Source: CAYVLA01 sp964549615 [NCBI: uncultured Thermococci archaeon]
GTDB taxonomy: Archaea > CAYQAE01 > CAYVLA01
Assembly: GCA_964549615.1 (NCBI GenBank)
Contig: CAZJVP010000098.1
Location: 1-7,664 of the forward strand
DNA length: 7,664 nucleotides
Direction: 5' to 3'
The position numbers and the translations under genes were made by a program. The notes under the pieces were generated by a model. It was not told the DNA's origin and did no database searches. It saw only the letters and a program-made list of their open reading frames with translations. Positions 1-6,750 of the stretch are shown one piece after another (the stretch's first letter is position 1; each line of letters opens with the position of its first letter).

Positions 1-1
1 A

Positions 2-709
2 GGCACCGGGACGATTCCCACGGATGCCAAGGAGTGTACCCTAGTCTGGGCGGTCGATCTGGGCAAGCCTCCCTCCAACCCTCCGCGGGGCAGCCAGCTG
101 ATCAACGGCGCCTGCCACACCCCCATGAAGAGGGGCCTGGACGGGCTCTGGTACGTCCTGATAGCCCGCCAGGACGCGGGCGCCGTCTCCTTCAAGTTCA
201 GGGATGGAATGCTGGGGCAGAACTGGGATGACAACAACGGCAGGCTGTGGTGGATCACTTCCGGGGAATATGTGCAGAGCCTGCTATCGGAGCTTGCCCG
301 CGTCACCCAAGAGGGGGTTAGATACGGTGCGGACATGTCGCCTTACGCATCTGCCCTTTCCCGCGCGACGGCCCACCACCTCCAAGGGAACTACGGTGAA
401 GCCATGAACGAGATCGCCGCAAATCTGGATGTTGCCGGGTTGCAGTACGCGAACTACTTCCTGAACGCAACGAGGCGGGAACTTGAGTCTCTGACCGGCA
501 AGGGCCTGGATCTCAGCCTGGATGAGCGGCTTCTCTCGCTGGCCGAACTCATGATCAAGCAGGGCATGTACAAGGCGGCCGAGTCCTACTGCGCGAAGGC
601 GCAGGAGGGTATACTGAGCCGGAAGGCAGGCATCTCGGAGTCCCTCGGCCTCGCGGCCCTCTTCCTAGCTCTCTCCACGCCACTCCGAAGGGAATCCCCA
701 TCGCACTGA
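2..709 (+). CDS. C-terminal part of a large protein with a starch-binding-like patch and helical repeats (5' end outside window)
   Basis: The frame is open from the left edge, so the true start lies outside the window; an ATG at 125 is internal, because the residues before it read as normal protein. The visible part has 235 residues. Residues 64-84 contain the stretch FRDG...NWDDNNGR followed by two tryptophans, which resembles the W-D-N-N-G signature of starch-binding carbohydrate modules (CBM25/26/53 type); the preceding GLDGLWYVLI would be a core strand. Residues 110-205 are alpha-helical and look like TPR-type hairpins (for example HHLQGNYGEAMNEIA and IKQGMYKAAESYCAKA). Residues 211-225 are mildly hydrophobic and the protein then stops abruptly with a charged tail, so the C-terminus may be a clipped membrane anchor. 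That this is real coding sequence is well supported. Carbohydrate binding is an inference from a short motif, and the full protein could be a glycosidase, a surface protein or something else. It converges on the epimerase gene. Confidence 0.6.
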   Translation, partial: GTGTIPTDAKECTLVWAVDLGKPPSNPPRGSQLINGACHTPMKRGLDGLWYVLIARQDAGAVSFKFRDGMLGQNWDDNNGRLWWITSGEYVQSLLSELARVTQEGVRYGADMSPYASALSRATAHHLQGNYGEAMNEIAANLDVAGLQYANYFLNATRRELESLTGKGLDLSLDERLLSLAELMIKQGMYKAAESYCAKAQEGILSRKAGISESLGLAALFLALSTPLRRESPSH

Positions 710-869
710 GACAACTGCCAGCTGACCTTCGAAGCCCAATCGTCGACAGAGGGGGCGCCGGCAAGACATGCCCTCCAGATCGGCCCGAGGGACTGAGGCC
801 CTGCGGGATGGCGAAAGACGCGCCTGCCTCGGACGGAGTCGATCTGAGACGGCGACGCAACGGCCTAGC

Positions 870-1817
870 TTACTGGCTTAGAAGCTCCACCACCGCGCTT
901 CGAACCGCTTCCTCGGAGTCCATCCTTGCCCTATATCCCAGTGACCTCAGCTTGCGGGTGTCGAGATGCGTCCGCGGGAGATCGCCCCTCCATCCCCTGT
1001 CGCCGCCCGAGTAGGCAAACCTGACCCCCTCAAGGCCCATCTCGTCCACGACGATCTCGGCCACTCGGTTTACGGAAAGGGGCGTCTCGGTGCCCAGGTT
1101 GAGTATCTGGTTCTCGGTCCGTTCCACGCAGAAGAGCATTGCGTCCACGCAGTCACGGACGTGCATGTAGCATTTCTCCTGTCTGCCGTCCCCCAGGATA
1201 TCGAGGACCTGGGGGTTCCTCCTCAGCTTGGCAATGAAGTCGCACACGACCCCTTGGCTGGCCCTCGGCCCGACGATGTTCGCGAACCTGAAGATCCAAT
1301 AGGCAAGGCCCATGCCGTGGGAGTATGCCGTCACCAAGCCCTCCCCAGCGAGCTTGGTCGCGCCGTAGATGGATATCGGCCTTGCCGGGCCGTAGCTTTC
1401 CGGCGTAGGCACGACGGAGGCCTCTCCATAAACAACGGAGCTCGATGCGAAGCTTATCCGGCTTGCGCCGGACCTCACCATTCCCTCCAGTAGCGCTCGG
1501 GTGCCCAGGATGTTGTTCCTAACAGAGGAGTACCTTCTCTGGGAATCCTCGAAGCCGCCCCTTATCACAGGGTCCGCCGCCATGTGGAAAACGTGCTCCA
1601 CGCCTTCAAGCCCTTGGTCAAGAACCCGATCATCGTTTATGTCCCCTTGGATGAAGCGGAAGCCCTTCTTGTCCATATGCGGCTTCATCCACTCAAGACG
1701 TCCGCTGCTCAGGTCATCCACCACGCAGACCTCCCAGCCCAACTCCAAGAGCCGGTCCACCAGGTGGCTGCCTATGAAGCCGGCGCCGCCCGTCACCAGA
1801 GCCCTTCCGGAGGCCAT
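870..1817 (-). CDS. NAD-dependent nucleotide-sugar epimerase/dehydratase (extended SDR, GalE-like)
   Basis: This is a 315-residue extended short-chain dehydrogenase/reductase, the usual length for UDP-glucose 4-epimerase and dTDP-glucose dehydratase relatives. The N-terminal Rossmann motif GGAGFIGS lies at residues 10-17, with an acidic VVDDLSSG (32-39) after strand 2 for the NAD ribose. D59 in QGDI, the HMAAD segment (78-82), a serine cluster SSSVVYG (125-131) and the catalytic Y151-x-x-x-K155 (YGATK) complete the active site. FRFANIVGPR (177-186) and the later DGRQEKCYMHVRDC (210-223) are typical of the sugar-binding half. The expected reaction is epimerisation or a related NAD-dependent change on a nucleotide sugar in the cytoplasm, feeding glycan assembly; the exact substrate cannot be read from sequence. 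The ATG at 1817 is chosen because the Rossmann fold begins nine residues later. No strong ribosome binding site sits directly before it; a GGAGG about 33 bases upstream leads only to a short out-of-frame peptide. It is divergent from the DUF1616 gene. Confidence 0.93.
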   Translation of the reverse strand: MASGRALVTGGAGFIGSHLVDRLLELGWEVCVVDDLSSGRLEWMKPHMDKKGFRFIQGDINDDRVLDQGLEGVEHVFHMAADPVIRGGFEDSQRRYSSVRNNILGTRALLEGMVRSGASRISFASSSVVYGEASVVPTPESYGPARPISIYGATKLAGEGLVTAYSHGMGLAYWIFRFANIVGPRASQGVVCDFIAKLRRNPQVLDILGDGRQEKCYMHVRDCVDAMLFCVERTENQILNLGTETPLSVNRVAEIVVDEMGLEGVRFAYSGGDRGWRGDLPRTHLDTRKLRSLGYRARMDSEEAVRSAVVELLSQ

Positions 1818-1877
1818 GCAATCAGCCTCGATACCCGGTCTCCGCCATCCTCCTGCATCTGAAACATCTTCCCCTCT

Positions 1878-1894
1878 CTTTAATCCTTATAGCC
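1878..1894 (-). promoter_or_regulatory. Candidate TATA elements for the epimerase gene
   Basis: Read on the minus strand, this GC-rich spacer contains GGCTATAAGG followed by GGATTAAAG, two A/T islands that fit archaeal TATA boxes. A transcription start about 25 bases downstream would fall near 1855-1868 and give a leader of roughly 40-50 bases. The call rests on base composition and position only. Confidence 0.35.
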
Positions 1895-2016
1895 TTCACC
1901 GGATTCCCTGCATGCCGATCAAGAACGATCCTGCGACCGCAGTCGTGCGGCCTGGGTGGGCTCGCGCTGGGGACGGCGGGATGAAGGCGGGCAAACAAAC
2001 ATAAGCCCACATCGCC

Positions 2017-3030
2017 ATGCATGACCGCCTGAGCAAGGAGGGAACATGCCTGAGGGTGAGATTCGAAAGCCACCCAGTCGACCTTTACGCCTGCCTCGGC
2101 ATCTCGGCTGTCGTTGCCCTGACGATTGCCGCGGGGGTGAGCGGGCCCGCGAGGATAGCGCTCGGGCTTCCCTTCGTCCTGTTCGTGCCCGGCTACGTCT
2201 TCATCTTCGCCCTGTTCCCCGAGAAGCCGGGCCGGCATAGGGGAATCGAGTCGGTCGAGAGGGTGGCCCTTTCCCTGGGAATGAGCATAGCCATCGTGCC
2301 GCTCATCGGCCTCGGGCTCAACTACACGCCATGGGGCATAAGGCTTGGACCCATATTGGTCTCGCTCCTCATCTTCGTCACGGGGTCAAGCATGGTCGGG
2401 ATGTACAGGTGGAGGAGGCTGGAACCGGATAGAAGGCACGTCGTCGAGTTCCAGATGGGCTGGGCCTCCCTCGGAGAGACGCGCCTGGACAAGGCGCTGA
2501 GCATCGCTCTCGGCATATCGATCGTCGCGGCCGTGGGAGCCCTGATCTGGGCGATAACGACGCCGAAAATTGGGGAGAGGTTCACCGAGTTCTATCTGCT
2601 TGGGCCGGGCGGGATGGCCGATGAGTACCCCACCAACCTGACCGTCAACCAGTCGGCGACGATCATCCTCGGGATACAGAACCACGAATACGAAAACCTC
2701 ACCTATTACATCGAGGTCTGGCTGGTGAACCAGACCTGGGACGCTCAGCAGAACAGGACCCTTTACCGCTGGGGCATCGTGCTTGACCGGTTTAACGTCA
2801 CCCTGCCCTCCCGGCCCGTGAAGGTCGATGAAGCTTGGACGCCTCAATGGGAGATGAACTACACCTTCCGAATACCCCTGCCCGGCAAGAACAAGCTCGC
2901 ATTTCTGCTGTACAAAGAGGCGCCTCCTGCCCTGCCAAGTCCGGGGGGACCGGCCTACGAACCGGACGCCGTGCGAACCCGGGTCGAGAATGCCTATCGC
3001 GAGATCCACCTCTGGGTGGACGTCTCCTAG
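2017..3030 (+). CDS. DUF1616 family membrane protein with large glycosylatable outer domain
   Basis: The protein has 337 residues from the ATG at 2017. Likely membrane helices are at 22-41, 49-67, 82-101, 109-128 and 160-180, with the characteristic PFVLFVPGY element at 52-60. The soluble C-terminal half carries the family signature: YLLGPGGMADEYPTNLTV (193-210) and then ILGIQNHEYENLTYYI (217-232). DUF1616 proteins are common in archaea, often near glycan genes; their role is not established. The outer domain has seven N-x-S/T sequons (N207, N211, N227, N238, N246, N260, N281), and another in a loop (N103, followed by P), as expected for an N-glycosylated surface domain. The start is uncertain. 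AAGGAGGG at 2035-2042 lies downstream of the ATG and 13 bases before an in-frame GTG at 2056, which would give a protein beginning RFESHPVDLY after the initiator. The GTG is therefore a serious alternative. An A-rich element near 1991-2003 could be its TATA box. Family assignment is confident; function is not. Confidence 0.88.
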   Translation: MHDRLSKEGTCLRVRFESHPVDLYACLGISAVVALTIAAGVSGPARIALGLPFVLFVPGYVFIFALFPEKPGRHRGIESVERVALSLGMSIAIVPLIGLGLNYTPWGIRLGPILVSLLIFVTGSSMVGMYRWRRLEPDRRHVVEFQMGWASLGETRLDKALSIALGISIVAAVGALIWAITTPKIGERFTEFYLLGPGGMADEYPTNLTVNQSATIILGIQNHEYENLTYYIEVWLVNQTWDAQQNRTLYRWGIVLDRFNVTLPSRPVKVDEAWTPQWEMNYTFRIPLPGKNKLAFLLYKEAPPALPSPGGPAYEPDAVRTRVENAYREIHLWVDVS

Positions 3031-3226
3031 CCCAGCAAGCGCGCTCCTTGAGTCATTACTTCGCCCACCGCAACCTGTCAGGGGAGAAGGGGGCCGTGTG
3101 GGAGCAATCCCCGGATGATGCCCTTTGGGAGATTCGCGGCATGACTGAGGCGACGCCAACTAAGACCCTCCAACGCTAGGTACCCACTTCATGTAGCCAT
3201 CGCTGCTGAAAAGCAACGAGGAGGAA

Positions 3227-3234
3227 GGAGGTGA
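3227..3234 (+). promoter_or_regulatory. Strong Shine-Dalgarno site (GGAGGTGA)
   Basis: GGAGGTGA is an eight-base match to the archaeal anti-Shine-Dalgarno sequence and ends seven bases before the ATG at 3242. It is the best ribosome binding site in the window. It fixes the start of the broken gene behind it and shows that this gene was once well translated. An out-of-frame ATG at 3237 opens only two codons. Confidence 0.75.
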
Positions 3235-3241
3235 GAATGCT

Positions 3242-3771
3242 ATGAAAAGACCAGCCTTGGGGTTGTCAACGATGCTCGTGCCGGGCATTTTTTCCGTGGG
3301 GGGTCTTGCGAAGAACGACAAGCACAAGAGCCATCGAGGAAACGTGGATTCTGGCGAAGACTCCGGGCTGCCCGCCAATTCAAACGGCAAGGGGTGAGGC
3401 GAGGGAGGCAACCCCAACAAGCCAACGGACGCGGAAACCCAGGCAAACGCCGAGGCAGATGAAGAAAGAGAAGAGCCACCAGAGGCCAACGATGGCCAAT
3501 CCGGTGGCGAAGGCGACGACGGACAGGAACCTCAAGACGATGACGGGGACGATGGTGGTGAAGCTTACGCAAAGCCCTCGCCCAAGTACCCTGCCGACTC
3601 CAACGGCCTTCACAAGACCGCGGGCAAGGTGAGACACCTTACCTGTACCAGAAAGACCTTGATGCTTGGGAGCAGGTGGTGGGCGGGGCTTGGGGCAAGA
3701 TGACCTACGCGCCTGCCGGTCGGACATTCAGGTACGACTTCACCGGAGACGGTTTCGTGCCGATCATCGTC
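3242..3771 (+). pseudogene. Broken gene for a secreted acidic low-complexity surface protein
   Basis: From the ATG at 3242, behind a near-perfect ribosome binding site, the frame gives a signal-peptide-like start: MKR, a hydrophobic stretch, and a plausible cleavage after VGGLA (residues 19-23). An Asn/Gly/Ser-rich linker follows and a TGA stops it at 3395-3397 (51 codons). The same frame then continues for about 75 codons of Asp/Glu/Gly/Pro/Gln-rich sequence (for example QEPQDDDGDDGGEAY), ending in KYPADSNGLHKTAGK. Near 3627-3630 the sense moves to another frame, GETPYLYQKDLDAWEQ, then GGAWGKMTYAPAGRTFRYDF to about 3762. One missing G in the AAGGTGAG run would explain the shift. After 3762 the similarity to an ordered domain fades, and the 3' end of the opposing gene starts at 3772, so the C-terminus seems lost. 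The intact ancestor was probably an exported protein with an acidic spacer and a beta-rich domain. Assembly errors could mimic the two lesions; the missing end is harder to explain that way. Confidence 0.6.
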
Positions 3772-4419
3772 TCAGTCGGCACGAGCCTCGGTTCTCTTGA
3801 AAGGGAGATCTCCACCGGACCAGTGGGCAGGGTGATCGAACCTCATTTCCGTAATGGTAAGGGCCAGAGATGCGGTTCGCGACACCTCCGACATGACCGA
3901 CATCATCCTGTCCTTTATGAATCCATCGTGATAGATCACCGAGGAAACTTCGAACGCGGTGGGCAGACCGGAATCGCCCTGAAAGGCAAACTCGCAGGGC
4001 TTCAGGGCCAATACTGCCCTGATCTCGTCGAGGAAAACCTTTGCATCCTCAGCGCTAAGCCGCCGCAGCCGGCTCGCAGTATCACCCCCGAGCGTTACCT
4101 TGCACGAGATGCGGACCTTGTCTCCGAAAGCCAAGGTGATTGGATGAGGGAACGGAGAGATCACCTCGAGGGTCTCCTTCATTTCCCTGAAGTGCATCCT
4201 CTCCTCCGACAACCACCTCTTCGCGAGGCTCTTCATGTCGCGTATCGGCCGGCCCTCGGGTCCGACCAGCATCTCCCCTGGGCTGTCGGGCTCATCGAAG
4301 CTCGTGAGAACAAGTTCGGCCGGGATGCTTTCCCCCTTGGCCCAGTACGCCAACAGATACTCCAGATCACGCTCAGGCACGAAGATTCTGACCTTTCGTC
4401 GGGCCGTCAAACCAGACAT
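3772..4419 (-). CDS. Uncharacterised 215-residue protein, possibly with a chaperone-like C-terminal domain
   Basis: I do not recognise this protein firmly. It has no signal peptide or membrane helix and should be cytoplasmic. Residues 8-70 are a mixed alpha/beta segment (KVRIFVPERDLEYLLAYW and a later LVGPEGRPIRDMKSLAKRWL). Residues 85-200 read as alternating strands and helices, ending in FEVSSVIYHDGFIKDRMM and then a long helix. The I-Y-x-D-G-x-x-K-D arrangement recalls archaeal DUF2299 and other YbjN/type III chaperone-like folds, but this is a weak impression. The ATG at 4419 is preceded by GGGAG at 4428-4432, with good spacing, and an in-frame TAG lies further upstream, so no much longer start is possible. 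A TATA-like element at 4478-4487 suggests its own transcript, separate from the sensor gene upstream. Its 3' end abuts the broken acidic-protein gene on the other strand. Confidence 0.75.
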   Translation of the reverse strand: MSGLTARRKVRIFVPERDLEYLLAYWAKGESIPAELVLTSFDEPDSPGEMLVGPEGRPIRDMKSLAKRWLSEERMHFREMKETLEVISPFPHPITLAFGDKVRISCKVTLGGDTASRLRRLSAEDAKVFLDEIRAVLALKPCEFAFQGDSGLPTAFEVSSVIYHDGFIKDRMMSVMSEVSRTASLALTITEMRFDHPAHWSGGDLPFKRTEARAD

Positions 4420-4477
4420 CCACTCGGCTCCCGGAAGTCCGCGGGTCTAGCGCAGCCACCTCGTGCCCGGCCCTTCC

Positions 4478-4487
4478 TTTAATATTT
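4478..4487 (-). promoter_or_regulatory. Candidate TATA box for the 215-residue protein gene
   Basis: On the minus strand this reads AAATATTAAA inside otherwise GC-rich sequence and is followed by GGAAGG. A start of transcription about 25 bases downstream would give a leader of roughly 35 bases containing the GGGAG ribosome binding site. A second A/T island, TACTTTAAT, lies just upstream at 4502-4510. Confidence 0.45.
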
Positions 4488-4663
4488 CTGATCCTCAAGG
4501 GATTAAAGTACTGATCAGATACCAACGGCGAGCACGGCGACAGTTACCTCCTCGGACCGGTGGCCGCTCCAGTCCCAGCCACGTGAGCGCTTGTCCCCGT
4601 CTGGGCTCGCGGAAATGGGTCGCCAGGAGGTCGTCTGAAGCTAGGCCAAGGGGTGAATGCCTC

Positions 4664-6025
4664 TTATCGCTGGCCACGGGTCGGACTGGAGATCCTAACC
4701 GCATCTCTCTCGAGAAGGACTAGCTGTCTTTCGTCGAAACAGTCCGGGGGGACCACTAGGAGGAGCAACGACCCGGTGGAGGAAACCTTGTCGTTGAGAT
4801 CGTATATGCACTTGAGAGTCCTTTCAAAGTCATTGTTGGCGACTAGGTACTCGATACCGTCGCAGTACACGACGCTACCGGGTGCCTTGTCCAGAAATGA
4901 CAATAGAACACCTGCGACGATACTGATGTTGGATGAACCCAGAGCATCCGGGTGCGATTTCTCCCTTGTCAACCAGACGATCGGAGTCCGGCGAAGGCCC
5001 AGCTTCCTCCGAACTCTCTCCGGGTACGCTCGTGTCAGGCAGAGCCCCGGGCTGCCTTCTGCCACAAGCTCCGAGAACGCTTGCTGAGCCAGATCATCGT
5101 CGTCGAACAGGTACGTCGAACCTTTCTCGAGTTTCAGCTGTGGACCTGGCCGCACCGCCGACGCCTCTCTGATCGGGACCATGTCCAAGAACCTGTACCT
5201 TGTCGTTGTGACATGAAACGTGCTGACCAAGGCAAGCACCACGAAGGCTGGGAGAACATCCATTGCGGGAACCGGAGGTGCCCACAGCCTGAAGCCGGAT
5301 GAAGCGTTTCGCAGGGCAATCGAGGTGGCCAACACCGTTGAACAACATCCCAAGCCCAGAACCTGGATCCGCCTGAACCCGCTCGCCCTTTTTGCCTGCG
5401 CTCGGGAAAAGTACACGATGGCAGCGCAGTACAGCAGTATGCCGATTGAATACATGACACCGACGTTTCCCAGGAAGCGAAGGCGTTCCGAATCCTCGGA
5501 AAGGTGAAACGGAGCCAAAGTGCCGCCCAAGACGATCAGAGCGAAAGGAACGATGAGAAGATGCTCCCGCAGCCCGGATACCAGCCGCTTCGGGTATCTT
5601 CCCACGACCAGCACCACCGGAAACAGCGAACACCCCAGCAGGAGGGCTTTCATGCGTTCGGCCGCAAGGATTGTGAGGCGTCCACTTTGCAGAGTTGCGA
5701 GTTGGGCAGCTGAACAAATGGCAACCAAGATCGCAATTGCAAGCATGTAGGCAGAGGGGCGCTCAAGGTAGGTGACGTGGGATATCAGGGGGACGGCAGC
5801 CGAGCCGAATATCTCCTCAAGCTCGCCTACGAAGACGCTCTTGGACTTGAAAGCCCCAACGCCCTCCAGATGCTCGATGACGGCCGCCGCGGCGCGGTTC
5901 CCGAGTATGTCCGCGATCTCCCCTCTGGCTGCCTCGGAGACCTGACCGCCACGTCTTCGCATCAGGAACACGAGGATGAGGGACACAGTCCCCGCAATGA
6001 GCCAAGCACCATCGACAGCTCTCAT
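4664..6025 (-). CDS. Seven-helix membrane sensor fused to a C-terminal DUF835 domain
   Basis: The protein has 453 residues. Helix 1 is at about 6-22. A cytoplasmic helical segment follows (30-88, ADILGNRAAAAVIEHLEG and later LEEIFGSAA), vaguely like the small NitrOD5-type modules of archaeal regulators. Six further hydrophobic segments lie near 92-111, 126-143, 155-175, 186-206, 219-238 and 254-273. The last helix runs into RYRFLDMVPI (276-285), which matches the exit of the 7TM sensor region of many histidine kinases, where the kinase would begin. Here DUF835 (about 303-448) follows instead. It includes GLCLTRAYPERV (327-338), PIVWLT (348-353), VVYCDGIEYLVANN (385-398) and SSTGSLLLLV (415-424). 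No kinase H-box or ATP-binding motif is present. The gene starts 21 bases after the ATPase gene stops, so the two are probably co-transcribed; no clear ribosome binding site precedes the ATG. A role as a membrane sensor that signals through protein contacts is inference. Confidence 0.88.
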   Translation of the reverse strand: MRAVDGAWLIAGTVSLILVFLMRRRGGQVSEAARGEIADILGNRAAAAVIEHLEGVGAFKSKSVFVGELEEIFGSAAVPLISHVTYLERPSAYMLAIAILVAICSAAQLATLQSGRLTILAAERMKALLLGCSLFPVVLVVGRYPKRLVSGLREHLLIVPFALIVLGGTLAPFHLSEDSERLRFLGNVGVMYSIGILLYCAAIVYFSRAQAKRASGFRRIQVLGLGCCSTVLATSIALRNASSGFRLWAPPVPAMDVLPAFVVLALVSTFHVTTTRYRFLDMVPIREASAVRPGPQLKLEKGSTYLFDDDDLAQQAFSELVAEGSPGLCLTRAYPERVRRKLGLRRTPIVWLTREKSHPDALGSSNISIVAGVLLSFLDKAPGSVVYCDGIEYLVANNDFERTLKCIYDLNDKVSSTGSLLLLVVPPDCFDERQLVLLERDAVRISSPTRGQR

Positions 6026-6046
6026 CGCAAGCCAAGGAACGAACGC

Positions 6047-6703
6047 CTACTCATAAAGGAAACCTTTGACCTCCAAGCCCTCGCTGGTTATCTCGAGGAC
6101 GTACTTCCGGAGGTCATGCCCTGATCCTCGCAACTTCCTGATCTGGAGGTACCGGTATACGTCCCTCCGATCGTCCACCAACCCAAGCTCAACTATGCCA
6201 TCGACCATGTAGTCGAGCGGTTTCTGGTCGCGTGTCTCGGTCACAAGGAGAATCCGCGATCCTGTCTCTGAAGCGAACTCGATCATCATTCCGTCCAGAC
6301 TCATCGACGCTGATTCCTTGGCAGTCTGGACCACGGCATCCCAGCTGTCGATAGCCACTACCGGATCCTTGAGCTGAGAAACCTTGGCATAGAGAGCTCC
6401 GAGAAACTCGGGCATCGTTCGGTAGATGATGTGGTCGGCGAGGTTGGGACTCTCCATTCGGGGCGAGTTGGCCGCATCTATCACCCCGCCCGGCGGGATC
6501 GCTTCCCTGGCCCACGGGAACATGCTGTAGAGCTTCTCTGCTTCCAGCCTAGTCGATACGTAGACGCCGTTTCCGTCTCTGCAGAGTTCTCGCAGGATCG
6601 TCAGCACGAAGGCAGTCTTGCCTGTTCCCGGATCACCCTTGATGCACAGGGCGTACCCGTGGAACTTTCTCAAGACGTCGACTATCTCGCTGGGAATCGA
6701 CAA
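6047..6703 (-). CDS. KaiC/GvpD-like single-domain RecA-superfamily ATPase
   Basis: The product has 218 residues, the size of one KaiC-type domain. Walker A is GDPGTGKT (23-30) and Walker B is DPVVAIDSW (113-121), ending in D119. VYVSTRLEAEKLYSMFPW (47-64) resembles the S-T-R...L-Y...F-P-W segment of the archaeal proteins annotated as GvpD-like P-loop proteins, and the C-terminal LQIRKLRG (186-193) is typical of KaiC relatives. The adjacent glutamates that activate water in cyanobacterial KaiC align here with R52-L53, so hydrolysis may be slow or use another residue. The protein is soluble and should bind ATP in the cytoplasm. The start is a TTG at 6703 (the complement reads CAA); a TAA immediately precedes it in frame and no ATG or GTG lies before the P-loop, so TTG is nearly forced. 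It is the first gene of a pair with the DUF835 sensor. Its partner and output are unknown. Confidence 0.88.
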   Translation of the reverse strand: MSIPSEIVDVLRKFHGYALCIKGDPGTGKTAFVLTILRELCRDGNGVYVSTRLEAEKLYSMFPWAREAIPPGGVIDAANSPRMESPNLADHIIYRTMPEFLGALYAKVSQLKDPVVAIDSWDAVVQTAKESASMSLDGMMIEFASETGSRILLVTETRDQKPLDYMVDGIVELGLVDDRRDVYRYLQIRKLRGSGHDLRKYVLEITSEGLEVKGFLYE

Positions 6704-6739
6704 TTACGACCCGCCTTGACTAAGGTGCGCGCCGCGGCC

Positions 6740-6750
6740 ATATTAAAGTA
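6740..6750 (-). promoter_or_regulatory. Candidate TATA box for the ATPase-sensor operon
   Basis: The minus strand reads TACTTTAATAT within very GC-rich flanks. A transcription start about 25 bases downstream, near 6718, would leave a leader of only about 15 bases before the TTG start at 6703. That fits the weak ribosome binding site there (GGCGGG). Confidence 0.5.

Noticed and set aside
966-1493. Long plus-strand open frame opposite the epimerase
   Set aside because: It is antisense to a gene with full SDR motifs; the open frame results from high GC content.
1848-1858. GGAGGATG upstream of the epimerase as the true start
   Set aside because: That ATG is in another frame and meets a stop after eight codons.
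2386-3159. Long minus-strand open frame opposite the DUF1616 gene
   Set aside because: Composition is rich in Arg/Pro/Gly with no domain, and the plus-strand protein has clear family motifs.
3031-3179. Possible gene remnant after the DUF1616 gene (frame ending WEIRGMTEATPTKTLQR)
   Set aside because: About 45 residues look mildly protein-like, but there is no start, ribosome binding site or family, so it cannot be told from chance.
3395-3397. TGA inside the acidic-protein gene as a selenocysteine codon or programmed readthrough
   Set aside because: It falls in a Gly/Asn-rich linker with no redox context, selenocysteine use is not expected in this lineage, and a second lesion (frameshift) follows. 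Decay or error is simpler.
3763-4482. Continuation of the acidic-protein frame on the plus strand
   Set aside because: Beyond 3762 it is simply the complement of the 215-residue gene, with no ordered-domain character, so I end the pseudogene near 3771.
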